A DNA stretch of 64,000 bases from JALOAT01 sp041685115 (lineage in GTDB: Bacteria > Pseudomonadota > Gammaproteobacteria > Thiohalomonadales > Thiohalomonadaceae), in NCBI GenBank assembly GCA_041685115.1, contig JAWLGK010000001.1, positions 124,001-188,000 of the forward strand, given 5' to 3'. How positions within the stretch are numbered: the stretch's first letter is position 1; the number at the start of each line of letters is the position of its first letter. The notes under the pieces are model-generated. The model was given only the letters and a program-made list of their open reading frames with translations, had not been told where the DNA came from and searched no databases. This document shows, one piece after another, positions 54,333 through 62,896 of the stretch. The translations under genes and the position numbers were made by a program.

Positions 54333-56117
54333 TTAGGCGTTACGCAGGGCGCGCTCGCGAACCATGATCTGGTTCAATTCGAGTTTTTCGGCCTCGCTCA
54401 AGGACCTGAACCGCTCCTCCAGTTCTTCCCGCCGCTGGCGCAGGAACTCCCTTTCGAGGATCTGGAGCGCGCCGAGGAATTCATCCTCGAGCAGTTCCGG
54501 TTCCTCGATGAGCGGTTCCTCGGCGGCGAGCCGCGCCAAATGACGGCCCTCGTCGGTGCCGCGCCAGTGCTCCAGCACGCCCCCCCAGCTCAAGCCTGGC
54601 TTGCGCTGCAGCAGGTCGATAAGGTCCGCCAACAGACGCACACCCGGCAGGCGCAGCCCGCTGAAGCGCGACGGCTCACCGGCCTTGGCGGCCAATTCCG
54701 GCGCCAGCACCAGGCGCGAGAGGGCGTGGCGCACCGCCGATGGGGCACTGCGCCGCTTGCCTTGCGGCCCGCGCGACGGGCGATTCGGCACACCCGCCCG
54801 CAGTGACGGGGCCGGCTCCCGGCCGTCCAGCAGCCGACCCAGCTGGTCGGGCGCGACGCGCGCGAACTCCGCCAGTCGCTCCAACAGCAGGTGCCGGTAG
54901 ATGCCTTCCGGCACAGTCGCCAGCAGAGGGCGTACCTTCTCCACCAGCCGCGCACGCCCGTCGAGGCTGCCGAGATCGACTTCGCGGCGCAGTTGGTCGA
55001 TGAAAAACTGCGACAGGGGCACCGCCTTTTCGAGCTGTTCCTCGAAGGCCTCTTTACCGATGCGCCTTACCAGAGAGTCCGGGTCCTCGCCCTCCGGGAG
55101 GAACATGAAACGCACCTGATAGCCCTCACGCATAAGCGGCAGGGCGTTTTCCAGGCCACGCCAGGCGGCATCACGGCCAGCACGGTCACCGTCGAAACAA
55201 AACACCACTTCCTGGGTGGTGCGGAACAGCCGCTCCAGGTGCTCGCGGGTGACCGCCGTGCCCAGCGTGGCCACCCCATAGCGGATGCCGAACTGGGCCA
55301 GTGCCACCACATCCATGTAGCCTTCGACCACCAGAATCCGGTGGAGGTCCCGAAGCGCCTGGCGGGCCTCGAAAAAGCCGTACAGCTCGCGGCCCTTGTG
55401 AAATACCGGCGTCTCCGGCGAGTTCAGGTACTTCGGCGTGTCGTCGCCGAGCACGCGGCCGCCGAAGCCGATGTATCGGCCGCGGCTGTCACGGATCGGG
55501 AACATGATCCGGTCGCGGAAGCGATCGTAGCGCTTGCCGTCCGCCTCGATGACCAGCCCCGCCTCGGCTAAGCGTCCCTGGGCGGGCTGGCCGTTGAAGG
55601 CCTCGATGAGGTGCTGCCAGCCCGGCGGCGCATAACCGATGCCGAAGTCGCGGGCGATTTCCCCCGACAGTCCTCGCCGTTGCAGATAGTCCACTGCGCG
55701 CGCCCTTTCCGGATGATTCTTCAACTGATGTCGGAAGTAACGCCCGGCACGTTCCAACAGCTCATACAAGGCCTGGTTGTCACCACCTCGGCGCTCGGCT
55801 CCGGCGCGCGGTTCCGGCCCTTCGCGCGGCACCGTGACACCGAGTCCCGCCGCCAGGCTCTCGATGGCGTCAACGAACTCGAGGTGTTCGTAGGCCATGA
55901 GAAAGCCGATGGCATTGCCATGGGCGCCGCAGCCGAAGCAGTGATAGAACTGCTTGGCGGGGCTCACGGTGAAGGACGGCGTCTTTTCGTTGTGAAACGG
56001 GCAGCAGGCGACGAATTCGCGTCCGGCCTTCTTCAGCGGAACGCGGGCATCGACCACCTCGACGAGGTCGACGCGGGACAGCAGATCATCGATGAAATTC
56101 TGGGGAATTCTGCCCAT
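54333..56117 (-). CDS. dnaG: DNA primase
   Basis: A 594-residue primase. The N-terminal zinc ribbon (CCPFHNEKTPSF ... HCFGCG) is followed by an RNA-polymerase core with the TOPRIM motif VVEGYMDVVAL and FCFDGDRAGRDAAWRG. The C-terminal helicase-binding domain is Glu/Arg-rich. It synthesises primers for replication. ATG 56117 with AGGCGG 5 nt upstream is preferred over GTG 56123. It is 33 nt after yqeY. Confidence 0.96.
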   Translation of the reverse strand: MGRIPQNFIDDLLSRVDLVEVVDARVPLKKAGREFVACCPFHNEKTPSFTVSPAKQFYHCFGCGAHGNAIGFLMAYEHLEFVDAIESLAAGLGVTVPREGPEPRAGAERRGGDNQALYELLERAGRYFRHQLKNHPERARAVDYLQRRGLSGEIARDFGIGYAPPGWQHLIEAFNGQPAQGRLAEAGLVIEADGKRYDRFRDRIMFPIRDSRGRYIGFGGRVLGDDTPKYLNSPETPVFHKGRELYGFFEARQALRDLHRILVVEGYMDVVALAQFGIRYGVATLGTAVTREHLERLFRTTQEVVFCFDGDRAGRDAAWRGLENALPLMREGYQVRFMFLPEGEDPDSLVRRIGKEAFEEQLEKAVPLSQFFIDQLRREVDLGSLDGRARLVEKVRPLLATVPEGIYRHLLLERLAEFARVAPDQLGRLLDGREPAPSLRAGVPNRPSRGPQGKRRSAPSAVRHALSRLVLAPELAAKAGEPSRFSGLRLPGVRLLADLIDLLQRKPGLSWGGVLEHWRGTDEGRHLARLAAEEPLIEEPELLEDEFLGALQILEREFLRQRREELEERFRSLSEAEKLELNQIMVRERALRNA

Positions 56118-56150
56118 GGCCACCGCCTGACGCGGGGCGGGCGTCGGCCC

Positions 56151-56603
56151 TCAGGCCGGCAGCCGCGCTTTGAGCTTCGCGCTGACCACGCCCATGTCGG
56201 CGCGGCCCTGAACCTTGGGCCTCAGCAGGGCCATGGCCTTGCCCATGTCCTTGATGGAAGCGGCGCCGCTTTCGGTCACCGCCGCGGCCACCAGGGCATC
56301 GATCTCCGCGTCGCTGAGCGCCGCGGGCATGAAAGCCTGGATGACCAGGACCTCGGCCTCTTCCCGCTGCGCCAAATCCTCGCGAGCAGCCTTGCGGTAC
56401 TGCTCGATGGAGTCGCGGCGCTGCTTGATCATCTTGTCGAGCACGGCCAACACCTGGACGTCGTCCAGGGTGATGCGCTCGTCCACCTCGCGCTGCTTGA
56501 TGGCTGCGGCGACGAGGCGAAGGGTCCCGAGCCGATCCTTGTCCTTAGCGCGCATCGCCGCCTTGATTTCATCGTCGATGCGCTGCTTCAGGGACTGGGT
56601 CAT
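56151..56603 (-). CDS. yqeY: YqeY/GatB-like domain protein
   Basis: A 150-residue all-helical protein (QSLKQRIDDEIKAAMRAKDKDRLGTLRL), the GatB/YqeY family found next to rpsU and dnaG. It resembles the tRNA-binding tail of GatB, but its role is not established. It lies 33 nt before dnaG and 43 nt after rpsU in the operon. Confidence 0.92.
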   Translation of the reverse strand: MTQSLKQRIDDEIKAAMRAKDKDRLGTLRLVAAAIKQREVDERITLDDVQVLAVLDKMIKQRRDSIEQYRKAAREDLAQREEAEVLVIQAFMPAALSDAEIDALVAAAVTESGAASIKDMGKAMALLRPKVQGRADMGVVSAKLKARLPA

Positions 56604-56646
56604 GGGTTCGCCTCAGGAGTTCGGGAACGTTCCGCCCAAGAGAAAA

Positions 56647-56862
56647 TCAATACAGGCGACGACGACGTGCAACCTCGCGCGACACCTTCTTTTGCTGGCG
56701 CTTCACGGCCGCGGCCTTCTTGCGCTTGCGCTCGGTGGTCGGCTTCTCATAGTACTGGCGCGCGCGCACCTCGGAGAGGATGCCGGCCTTTTCACAGCTG
56801 CGCTTGAAGCGACGCAGGGCGACGTCGAAGGGCTCGTTTTCTCTTACACGAACGGAAGGCAT
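56647..56862 (-). CDS. rpsU: 30S ribosomal protein bS21
   Basis: A 71-residue basic protein starting PSVRVRENEPFDVALRRFKR, with a C-terminal run of Lys/Arg ending EVARRRRLY. bS21 sits near the anti-Shine-Dalgarno site and aids initiation. AAAGGT precedes the ATG. First gene of the macromolecular-synthesis block, divergent from tsaD with 119 nt between. Confidence 0.97.
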   Translation of the reverse strand: MPSVRVRENEPFDVALRRFKRSCEKAGILSEVRARQYYEKPTTERKRKKAAAVKRQQKKVSREVARRRRLY

Positions 56863-56981
56863 GTACCTTTCTACCTCTGGTTTGATCGGGACCTAGGGCC
56901 GAGAACCGCGCATTCTAAGGGCCGCACCCGCAGAATGCAAAATCTCTTGTGGCCAGTGTAGCGGCCCCGGACAATACGCCG

Positions 56982-58010
56982 ATGCACGTCCTTGGTATCG
57001 AAACCTCCTGCGACGAGACCGGCCTGGCCCTGTACGACAGCGGCCGTGGCCTGCTCGCCCATGCCCTGCACAGCCAGATTGCGTTGCACGCCACCTATGG
57101 CGGCGTGGTCCCCGAACTGGCTTCCCGTGACCATGTCCGCAAGGTGCTTCCCTTGCTGGATCAAGTGCTTGCCGAGGCAGGCCTGACCCGGCGCGACATC
57201 GATGGGGTGGCCTACACGGCGGGTCCGGGACTGGTCGGCGCCCTGTTGGTGGGCGCGGCCATTGGTCGGAGCCTGGCCTGGGCCTGGGACGTGCCGGCGC
57301 TGGCCGTGCACCACATGGAAGGCCACCTGCTCGCACCCCTGCTCGAGCCGGAGCCGCCGGCCTTTCCCTTCGTGGCCCTGCTGGTCTCGGGGGGGCATAC
57401 CCAGTTGGTGCGCGTGGATGGGGTGGGCCGCTACGCGCTGCTTGGGGAATCCCTGGACGATGCGGCGGGCGAGGCCTTCGACAAGACCGCCAAGCTGCTC
57501 GGCCTCGGCTATCCCGGTGGCCCCGAACTGGCCCGGCTCGCCGAACAGGGCGACCCGCAGCGCTTCCGTTTCCCGCGTCCCATGACCGATCGGCCAGGGC
57601 TCGATTTCAGCTTCTCCGGCCTCAAGACCTTCGCCCTCACCACCTTGCAGGATGAGGGGATGGCCGCCAGGGCCGACATTGCGCGCGCCTTCGAGGACGC
57701 CGTGGTGGATACGCTGGTGATCAAGTGCCGCCGTGCCCTGCGGTACACGGGCCTGGAACGCCTGGTGGTGGCCGGCGGTGTGAGCGCCAACCGGCGCCTG
57801 CGCGAGGGATTGAGCGCTATGGCCGAGGCGGAAGGCGCCCGCGCCTATTATCCGCGTCCGGCGTTCTGCACCGACAACGGCGCCATGATCGCCTTCGCCG
57901 GCGCCCGGCGCCTCGCCGCCGGCCAGCACGACCCCGGCACCGGCTTCACCGCCCGGCCCCGCTGGCCTCTGGCGGACCTGCCGGCGCTCAGGGAAGAAGA
58001 AACAGCTTGA
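56982..58010 (+). CDS. tsaD: tRNA N6-threonylcarbamoyladenosine transferase TsaD
   Basis: A 342-residue ASKHA-fold enzyme. It has LGIETSCDETGLALYD at the N-terminus, the iron-binding His pair in HHMEGHLLAPL, VSGGHTQLV and GGVSANRRLREGL. It transfers threonylcarbamoyl to A37 of tRNAs reading ANN codons, working with TsaB/TsaE (not in the window). The start at 56982 is set by the conserved N-terminus; 11 extra codons upstream are open. Confidence 0.96.
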   Translation: MHVLGIETSCDETGLALYDSGRGLLAHALHSQIALHATYGGVVPELASRDHVRKVLPLLDQVLAEAGLTRRDIDGVAYTAGPGLVGALLVGAAIGRSLAWAWDVPALAVHHMEGHLLAPLLEPEPPAFPFVALLVSGGHTQLVRVDGVGRYALLGESLDDAAGEAFDKTAKLLGLGYPGGPELARLAEQGDPQRFRFPRPMTDRPGLDFSFSGLKTFALTTLQDEGMAARADIARAFEDAVVDTLVIKCRRALRYTGLERLVVAGGVSANRRLREGLSAMAEAEGARAYYPRPAFCTDNGAMIAFAGARRLAAGQHDPGTGFTARPRWPLADLPALREEETA

Positions 58011-58247
58011 ACACGGGGGACACGGGGGACACGGGGAACACGGGGGAAAGATCATTGTTGATCTTCCCCTGGGTAGGAGCGGCCTCAGGCCGCGATTGGT
58101 TTGAATCACGGACGGCAATCGTGAGTAGCTGTAGGTCACGTTGCGAAGCTACGTGACAGCCCGAACCGCAGAATGTCACGTAGGCGCTGCGCGCCAACGT
58201 GACCTACGAAAGGCGTGATCCCAACATCCCGGTGTTCCCCGTATTCA
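58008..58247. repeat. Inverted-arm element C with nested REP units (tsaD-plsY)
   Basis: The left arm (58008-58047) has four units of ACACGGGGGA. The right arm (58230-58247) is a short decayed inverse. The centre holds a REP unit GTAGGAG-CGGCCTCAGGCCG-CGA at 58073-58094 whose 20-nt core also occurs in element A. It also holds a nested pair (58131-58143 with 58195-58207, 13 bp perfect; 58150-58158 with 58174-58182, 9 bp perfect). It lies between convergent genes; the left arm overlaps the tsaD stop codon region. Confidence 0.75.
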
Positions 58248-58254
58248 GGCTTTC

Positions 58255-58851
58255 TTAGCTCTTCTCCCCGATGCGCCCTTCCTCGCCGCGCAGGAGCTTC
58301 TGGATGTTGCTGCGGTGGCGCAGGAGCAGCAGGGCGCTCATGGCGCCGACCATGGCCAGGTAGGCGGGCTGTGGATCGAGGAGCCAGGCGTAGGCGGGGG
58401 CGAGCACTGCGGCGGTGAGCGCCGAGAGCGAGGAGATGCGCACCACCTTGGCCATGAACAACCAGGTGGCGAGCACCGCCAGGGCGATGGGCCAGGACAG
58501 GCCAAGCAGCACGCCCAGCGCCGTGGCCACGCCCTTGCCGCCCTTGAAACCAAAAAACACCGGGAACAAATGCCCCAGGAACGCGGCCATGGCCACCGCG
58601 GCGAGTACGGCCGGGTCGTCGGAGAACAGCCGTGCCGCGAGCACGGGGAGGAGGCCTTTGAGGCTGTCGCCGAACAGGGTGAGTGCGGCCGCCTTTTTGC
58701 CACCGAGGCGCAGCACGTTGGTCGCGCCGGGGTTTTTCGAACCCTGGGTGCGCGGATCGGGCAGACCCATGGCGCGCGCCACGAGGATGGCGGTGGAGAT
58801 GGAGCCGAATAGGTAACCCAGCAGGACGAGGCCGAGATCGATGGTGGTCAT
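58255..58851 (-). CDS. plsY: Acyl-phosphate glycerol-3-phosphate acyltransferase PlsY
   Basis: A 198-residue five-to-seven-helix membrane enzyme. It has GSISTAILVARAMGLPDPRTQGSKNPGATNVLR (motif 1), the FGFKGGKGVATALG glycine-rich loop (motif 2) and a conserved final loop with RHRSNIQKLLRGEE. It makes lysophosphatidate from acyl phosphate. Divergent from folB. Confidence 0.96.
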   Translation of the reverse strand: MTTIDLGLVLLGYLFGSISTAILVARAMGLPDPRTQGSKNPGATNVLRLGGKKAAALTLFGDSLKGLLPVLAARLFSDDPAVLAAVAMAAFLGHLFPVFFGFKGGKGVATALGVLLGLSWPIALAVLATWLFMAKVVRISSLSALTAAVLAPAYAWLLDPQPAYLAMVGAMSALLLLRHRSNIQKLLRGEEGRIGEKS

Positions 58852-58943
58852 GGGGTAATCGCCAGAAAGATCGCGTGATTATAAGGATTCGCACACGCCG
58901 CTGCACTGGTCGGCCTGCGCGTCGCTGTTTATAGTGCCTGCCC

Positions 58944-59315
58944 ATGAACGCGCAAAGCCACGACATCATTTATCTCACGGACCTGCGGGTCGAAACGGTC
59001 ATCGGCATTTTCGATTGGGAGCGCCGCATCCGACAGACCGTGAGCATCGACCTCGAAATGGCGGCCGACATCCGCCGTGCCGCCGCCACGGACAGCATCG
59101 AAGACACCCTCAATTACAAGGCCGTCGCCAAACGCCTCATCGCCTTCGTGGAAGCCAGCCAATTCCAGTTGGTGGAGACCCTTGCCGAGCGTATCGCCCA
59201 GATCGTCCTTGAGGAATTCAACGTGCCGTGGGTGCGTGTGCGCCTGAACAAGCGCGGCGCCGTGCGCTTTGCCCAGGACGTGGGGGTGATCATCGAACGC
59301 GGAAACCGCCCGTGA
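58944..59315 (+). CDS. folB: Dihydroneopterin aldolase
   Basis: A 123-residue tunnelling-fold enzyme of folate synthesis (DIIYLTDLRVETVIGIFDWERR ... DTLNYKAVAKRLIAFVE). It converts dihydroneopterin to hydroxymethyl-dihydropterin, the substrate of the next gene. GTG of folK overlaps its stop. The start ATG follows a weak ribosome site; TATAGT at 58930-58935 is too close to be an ordinary -10. Confidence 0.95.
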   Translation: MNAQSHDIIYLTDLRVETVIGIFDWERRIRQTVSIDLEMAADIRRAAATDSIEDTLNYKAVAKRLIAFVEASQFQLVETLAERIAQIVLEEFNVPWVRVRLNKRGAVRFAQDVGVIIERGNRP

Positions 59316-59800
59316 CCCGCGTTTTCCTCAGTATCGGCAGCAACATCGATCGTGAAACAAACATCCGCGCCGGTGTGGCGGCACTGCGTGAATGTTTTGG
59401 CGAACTGCGCCTTTCCACCGTGTACGAGAGCGAAGCGGTGGGCTTCGAGGGCGATCCCTTCTACAACTTGGTCGCAGGTTTCGAGACAGATATCACGCCC
59501 GAGGAGCTCGTCGCGGCCCTGCGCGCCATCGAGGATCGCCACGGCCGGGTGCGTACGGGCCCGCGTTTTTCCTCGCGTACCCTCGATATCGACCTGCTGC
59601 TCTACGGCGATGCGGTATTCGACACACCGGTAGTGATTCCCCGCAAGGAGATCACGCGCAATGCCTTCGTGCTGCTGCCCCTCGCGGAACTAGCTCCTGA
59701 GGCGGTGCATCCGCTGACCGGCAAGACCTACGCGGCCATGTGGGAGGCCTTCGACAAGGCCTCGCAGCCGCTGTGGCCCGTACCGTTTGATTGGTCGTAG
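59312..59800 (+). CDS. folK: HPPK (hydroxymethyl-dihydropterin pyrophosphokinase)
   Basis: A 162-residue kinase. It has TRVFLSIGSNIDRETNI at the N-terminus and the signature RTGPRFSSRTLDIDLLLYGD with the magnesium-binding Asp pair. The start is GTG 59312, overlapping the folB stop. Its own stop codon (59798-59800) lies inside the 12-bp hairpin described next. Confidence 0.95.
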   Translation: MTRVFLSIGSNIDRETNIRAGVAALRECFGELRLSTVYESEAVGFEGDPFYNLVAGFETDITPEELVAALRAIEDRHGRVRTGPRFSSRTLDIDLLLYGDAVFDTPVVIPRKEITRNAFVLLPLAELAPEAVHPLTGKTYAAMWEAFDKASQPLWPVPFDWS

Positions 59801-59832
59801 CCCGGATTCCGCTGCGCTCCATCCGGGCTACG
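59796..59832. repeat. REP-type hairpin overlapping the folK stop
   Basis: A 12-bp perfect stem (59796-59807 with 59821-59832) of the form CGTAGCCCGGAT carries a 13-nt loop TCCGCTGCGCTCC. This GTAGCCCGGAT...ATCCGGGCTAC form is a common gammaproteobacterial REP-like hairpin. It contains the folK stop codon and lies between convergent genes, so it probably also acts as terminator. Confidence 0.85.
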
Positions 59833-59840
59833 TCGGTTTA

Positions 59841-60593
59841 TCAGGAGTTGAGTGAGCGTCCGCCGTCCACGGTCAGGATCTGGCCGCTCATGTATTGGGC
59901 ATCACGCATCAGGAACAGCACCGTTTTGGCGATGTCCGCGGGTGAACCTTGGCGCTTGAGGAAGGTGCGGGAGATGATGCGCTGCTTGGTGATGTCATCC
60001 ATGTCGCGCTCGGGCCAGAGGATCGCACCGGGCGCGATGCCGTTGACGCGCACCTCGGGGCCCAGTTCGCCGGCCAGTGCCTTGGTCATCATGGCGAGGC
60101 CCGCCTTGGCGATGCTGTACACCGGGTGGCCCTTGAGCGGACGGTCGGCATGGATGTCCACGATATTGACGATACAGCCGCGCTGGCGGGCCAGATGCGG
60201 TGCGGCGGCCTGGGCGAGGAAGAACGGTGCCTTCAGATTGGTGCCGAGCAGATCGTTCCACTGCTGATCGTCCACAGTGCCGAGCGGCGTCGGGTAGAAG
60301 GTTGAGGCATTGTTCACCAGCCCATCCAGGCGCCCCCAGATCCCGTGCGCCTCACGCACCAGCGCAGGCAGCTTGCCGATGTCGAGGAGATCCGCCTGGA
60401 TCAACACCACCGAATTGGGCCGCCGACGTTGCAGTTCCTCCTGCACGGCAAGAGCGGGTTTGCGCGAACTGCGGTAGTGCAACACGATATTGGCGCCATT
60501 GGCATGCAGCAAGCGGGCGGTCTCGGCACCGATGCGGTGCGCGGCGCCCGTAATCAATATCACCCGGCCCTGTAGGTTTTCGCCGTTTTCCAC
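59841..60593 (-). CDS. Pteridine-reductase-like SDR
   Basis: A 250-residue short-chain dehydrogenase. It has TGAAHRIG for NADPH binding, NNASTF, the catalytic Tyr-x3-Lys as YSIAK and NGIAPGAILWP. TGAAHRIG plus the NGIAPG...W pattern fits pteridine reductases (FolM/PTR1 type), and location beside folB-folK supports a role in reducing dihydropterins. The start is read as GTG 60593 with GGAG 6 nt upstream; an ATG further up would overlap the MidA-type gene. Confidence 0.85.
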   Translation of the reverse strand: MENGENLQGRVILITGAAHRIGAETARLLHANGANIVLHYRSSRKPALAVQEELQRRRPNSVVLIQADLLDIGKLPALVREAHGIWGRLDGLVNNASTFYPTPLGTVDDQQWNDLLGTNLKAPFFLAQAAAPHLARQRGCIVNIVDIHADRPLKGHPVYSIAKAGLAMMTKALAGELGPEVRVNGIAPGAILWPERDMDDITKQRIISRTFLKRQGSPADIAKTVLFLMRDAQYMSGQILTVDGGRSLNS

Positions 60594-60658
60594 GTCGCTC
60601 TCCGAGACATCGTCAGGAACACGTAAACTATATCCGTTTCCGGCCCGAGTATTCCCGA

Positions 60659-61822
60659 ATGCCTCCTTCTCCGTCCGGCCTCCCCGCACCCGCACCCGAG
60701 GCGCTCGCCGCGAGTGCACGCCTGCATGCACAGATCTGTGCGCAAGCTGAGCGCGGGCCACTGTCCTTCGCGCGCTTCATGGCCCTGGCGCTTTACGCGC
60801 CGGGGCTCGGCTATTACGCCGGCGGCAGCCGCAAATTCGGCACTGCCGGCGACTTCGTCACTGCACCGGAAATCTCGCCGCTCTTCGCGTGGTGCCTGGC
60901 GCGCCAAAGCGCCGAGATCCTTGCGCAGCTCGGCGGTGGCGAGATCCTGGAATTCGGCGCCGGTACGGGCGCACTCATGATCGAACTGCTGCGTGAGCTG
61001 GAACGGCTCGATGCCCTGCCGGTGCGCTATCTGATCCTGGAAGTGAGCGCCGAGCTCGCCGAGCGTCAGCGCGCGCGGGTGCTCAGCGAGGCGCCGCACC
61101 TGGCGTCGCGGGTCACCTGGCTGACCCAGTTGCCTATGGACTTCGAAGGTGTGGTGATCGCCAACGAGGTCCTTGATGCCATGCCCGTCCAGCGCTTCCG
61201 GCTCACCGATAGAGGTGTGGAAGAACTGGGTGTCAGGTGTACCCCGGAAGGCTTTGCATGGCACGCGTATCCGGCGGGTGCGCGGCTTGCGGAACGTGTG
61301 CACTCCCTTGTGCGGTGCTGCGGCTTCGCCGCGCTTTACGAAAGCGAAGTGGGTTTCGCCGCGGAGGACTGGCTGCGTACCCTGGCGGATGTGCTCCAGC
61401 GCGGTGTAGCGCTGCTGGTGGATTACGGCTTCCCTGCCCGCGAGTTCTACCATCCGCAGCGCAGTAGCGGCACCCTCATGTGCCACTACCGTCATCGCGC
61501 CCACGCCGATCCCTTTTTTGCAGTCGGCCTGCAGGACATCACAGCGCACGTGGATTTCACGGCCATGGCCGAGGCCGCCCATGCCGCCGGCCTGGACGTG
61601 CTGGGATTTTCCAACCAGGCCAGCTTCCTCATGGGCGCCGGCCTCATGGAATTCCTGGCGAGCCCCCTGGAACCACGGGCGCAGTTGGAGCGCGCCGCGG
61701 CGGTGCACAAGCTGACCCTGCCCAGTGAAATGGGTGAGTTGTTCAAGGTGCTGGCCGTGGGGCGGGGGGTGGACGGTCCCCTGAGCGGGTTCCGTCTGCG
61801 CGACGACAGGGGGCGCCTGTGA
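60659..61822 (+). CDS. MidA/NDUFAF7-type SAM-dependent methyltransferase
   Basis: A 387-residue protein of the MidA (DUF185) family. It has FARFMALALYAPGLGYYAGG at the start, SAM motif I ILEFGAGTGALMIELL, NEVLDAMPVQRF and VALLVDYGFP. In mitochondria NDUFAF7 methylates an arginine of complex I; the bacterial target is not established. Its 5' end is divergent from the pteridine reductase gene (65 nt). Confidence 0.9.
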   Translation: MPPSPSGLPAPAPEALAASARLHAQICAQAERGPLSFARFMALALYAPGLGYYAGGSRKFGTAGDFVTAPEISPLFAWCLARQSAEILAQLGGGEILEFGAGTGALMIELLRELERLDALPVRYLILEVSAELAERQRARVLSEAPHLASRVTWLTQLPMDFEGVVIANEVLDAMPVQRFRLTDRGVEELGVRCTPEGFAWHAYPAGARLAERVHSLVRCCGFAALYESEVGFAAEDWLRTLADVLQRGVALLVDYGFPAREFYHPQRSSGTLMCHYRHRAHADPFFAVGLQDITAHVDFTAMAEAAHAAGLDVLGFSNQASFLMGAGLMEFLASPLEPRAQLERAAAVHKLTLPSEMGELFKVLAVGRGVDGPLSGFRLRDDRGRL

Positions 61823-61825
61823 GCG

Positions 61826-62035
61826 TCAGTGTGTCTTCAGGCGGGCCAGTTCGGCGCGGCGGGCATTCAGCAATGCGGCGTACGTCCTGGCCAGCGAACG
61901 TTCATAGGCGCAATCGGCGCGCCGGGCCGCTTCACGGGAGCGTGCTTCGAGAAAGGCGATCTCTTCGATGAGGCGCACCTCGCTATGAGGTCCTCGCGGC
62001 AAGGCCGCCGTGTAAAAATCGATGATGTCCGTCAT
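61826..62035 (-). CDS. Small helical protein of unknown function
   Basis: A 69-residue protein (TDIIDFYTAALPRGPHSEVRL) with a long, highly charged helix from about 22 to 69, likely a coiled coil. AAGGGACAAG lies before the ATG. It converges with the MidA-type gene (3 nt between stops) and is divergent from the methyltransferase at 62162. Family unknown. Codon use and ribosome site argue it is real. Confidence 0.65.
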   Translation of the reverse strand: MTDIIDFYTAALPRGPHSEVRLIEEIAFLEARSREAARRADCAYERSLARTYAALLNARRAELARLKTH

Positions 62036-62161
62036 GTTCTTGTCCCTTGTGGTTTTTGGATGCGATGTGCGCGCCTATCCTGGCAGCGCTTTGTGACAGC
62101 CGTTTTACCATTGCGGTGGTCGGGCGGACGGTCTTGATGCCGACCACCGAAAGGTAGCCCA

Positions 62162-62896
62162 ATGCCTCCACCTTTCAAACATGCGAGTCCCCCCATGACG
62201 ACGAGAATCGGAAAAACCCTGGCACTGTTGGAGAAACACCACGGCGACGGCGAGCGCCTGGCGCGCCTGACGCGGGAGGGATTCGAACGCCGCTATAACG
62301 AGGAATTCTGGGCGTTCTGGCGTGCGTGGATGGAACCGGCCTATACGGAGACGCCGCTGGTGGTCGACCTCGGCGCAGGGCCGGGGCTGTTCGTGGCCGC
62401 ACTGGCCGAGCGTTACCCGCAGCTGCGGGCCGTGGGGGTGGAGTGCGCGCCGTACATGCTCAAGGCCGTGGCGGACCTCCCGGATAACGCGAGCATGATT
62501 TGCGAAGACCTGCACGACCCCCATCTGCCCTTGGCGGATGCGAGCGTCGACGCGGCGCTCGCCTCGGTGGTGCTGCACGAGTTGCACCAGCCCGTCCGGC
62601 TATTGCTGGAGCTGCGGCGCTGCCTGAAGCCGGGCGGGCGCGTGCTGATCCAGGACTGGGTGCGTGCGCCGCTGGATGTCTATCTGCGCAGCCAGAGCGA
62701 CGAGGCACGCGTGTTCGATGGCGCCATGTCCGCCGACGAACTCGAAAACCTGTTCGTGCATTTCATCGAGCACAACCGGTTTTCGCGCGATGATCTTGTC
62801 TATCTTCTGAATCGTACCGGTTTTGCTGTGCTCGATACCCATCTCGGCAAGGAGGGCCGTTATGCACGCCTGGTCGCAGAACGACGCCAGCCTTGA
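62162..62896 (+). CDS. Class I SAM-dependent methyltransferase
   Basis: A 244-residue enzyme. It has motif I VVDLGAGPGLFVAALAERYP, a GVECAPYML acidic turn, SVDAALASVVLHEL and LKPGGRVLIQDW. It is a UbiE/Methyltransf_11-like fold; the substrate is unknown. ATG 62162 and an in-frame ATG 11 codons later are both possible. The downstream VanZ gene start overlaps its stop. Confidence 0.85.
   Translation: MPPPFKHASPPMTTRIGKTLALLEKHHGDGERLARLTREGFERRYNEEFWAFWRAWMEPAYTETPLVVDLGAGPGLFVAALAERYPQLRAVGVECAPYMLKAVADLPDNASMICEDLHDPHLPLADASVDAALASVVLHELHQPVRLLLELRRCLKPGGRVLIQDWVRAPLDVYLRSQSDEARVFDGAMSADELENLFVHFIEHNRFSRDDLVYLLNRTGFAVLDTHLGKEGRYARLVAERRQP

Noticed and set aside
54128..54367. 79-codon ORF between dnaG and rpoD on the plus strand
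   Set aside because: It overlaps the dnaG end and the rpoD promoter region, has no ribosome site, and its codon use differs from neighbours.
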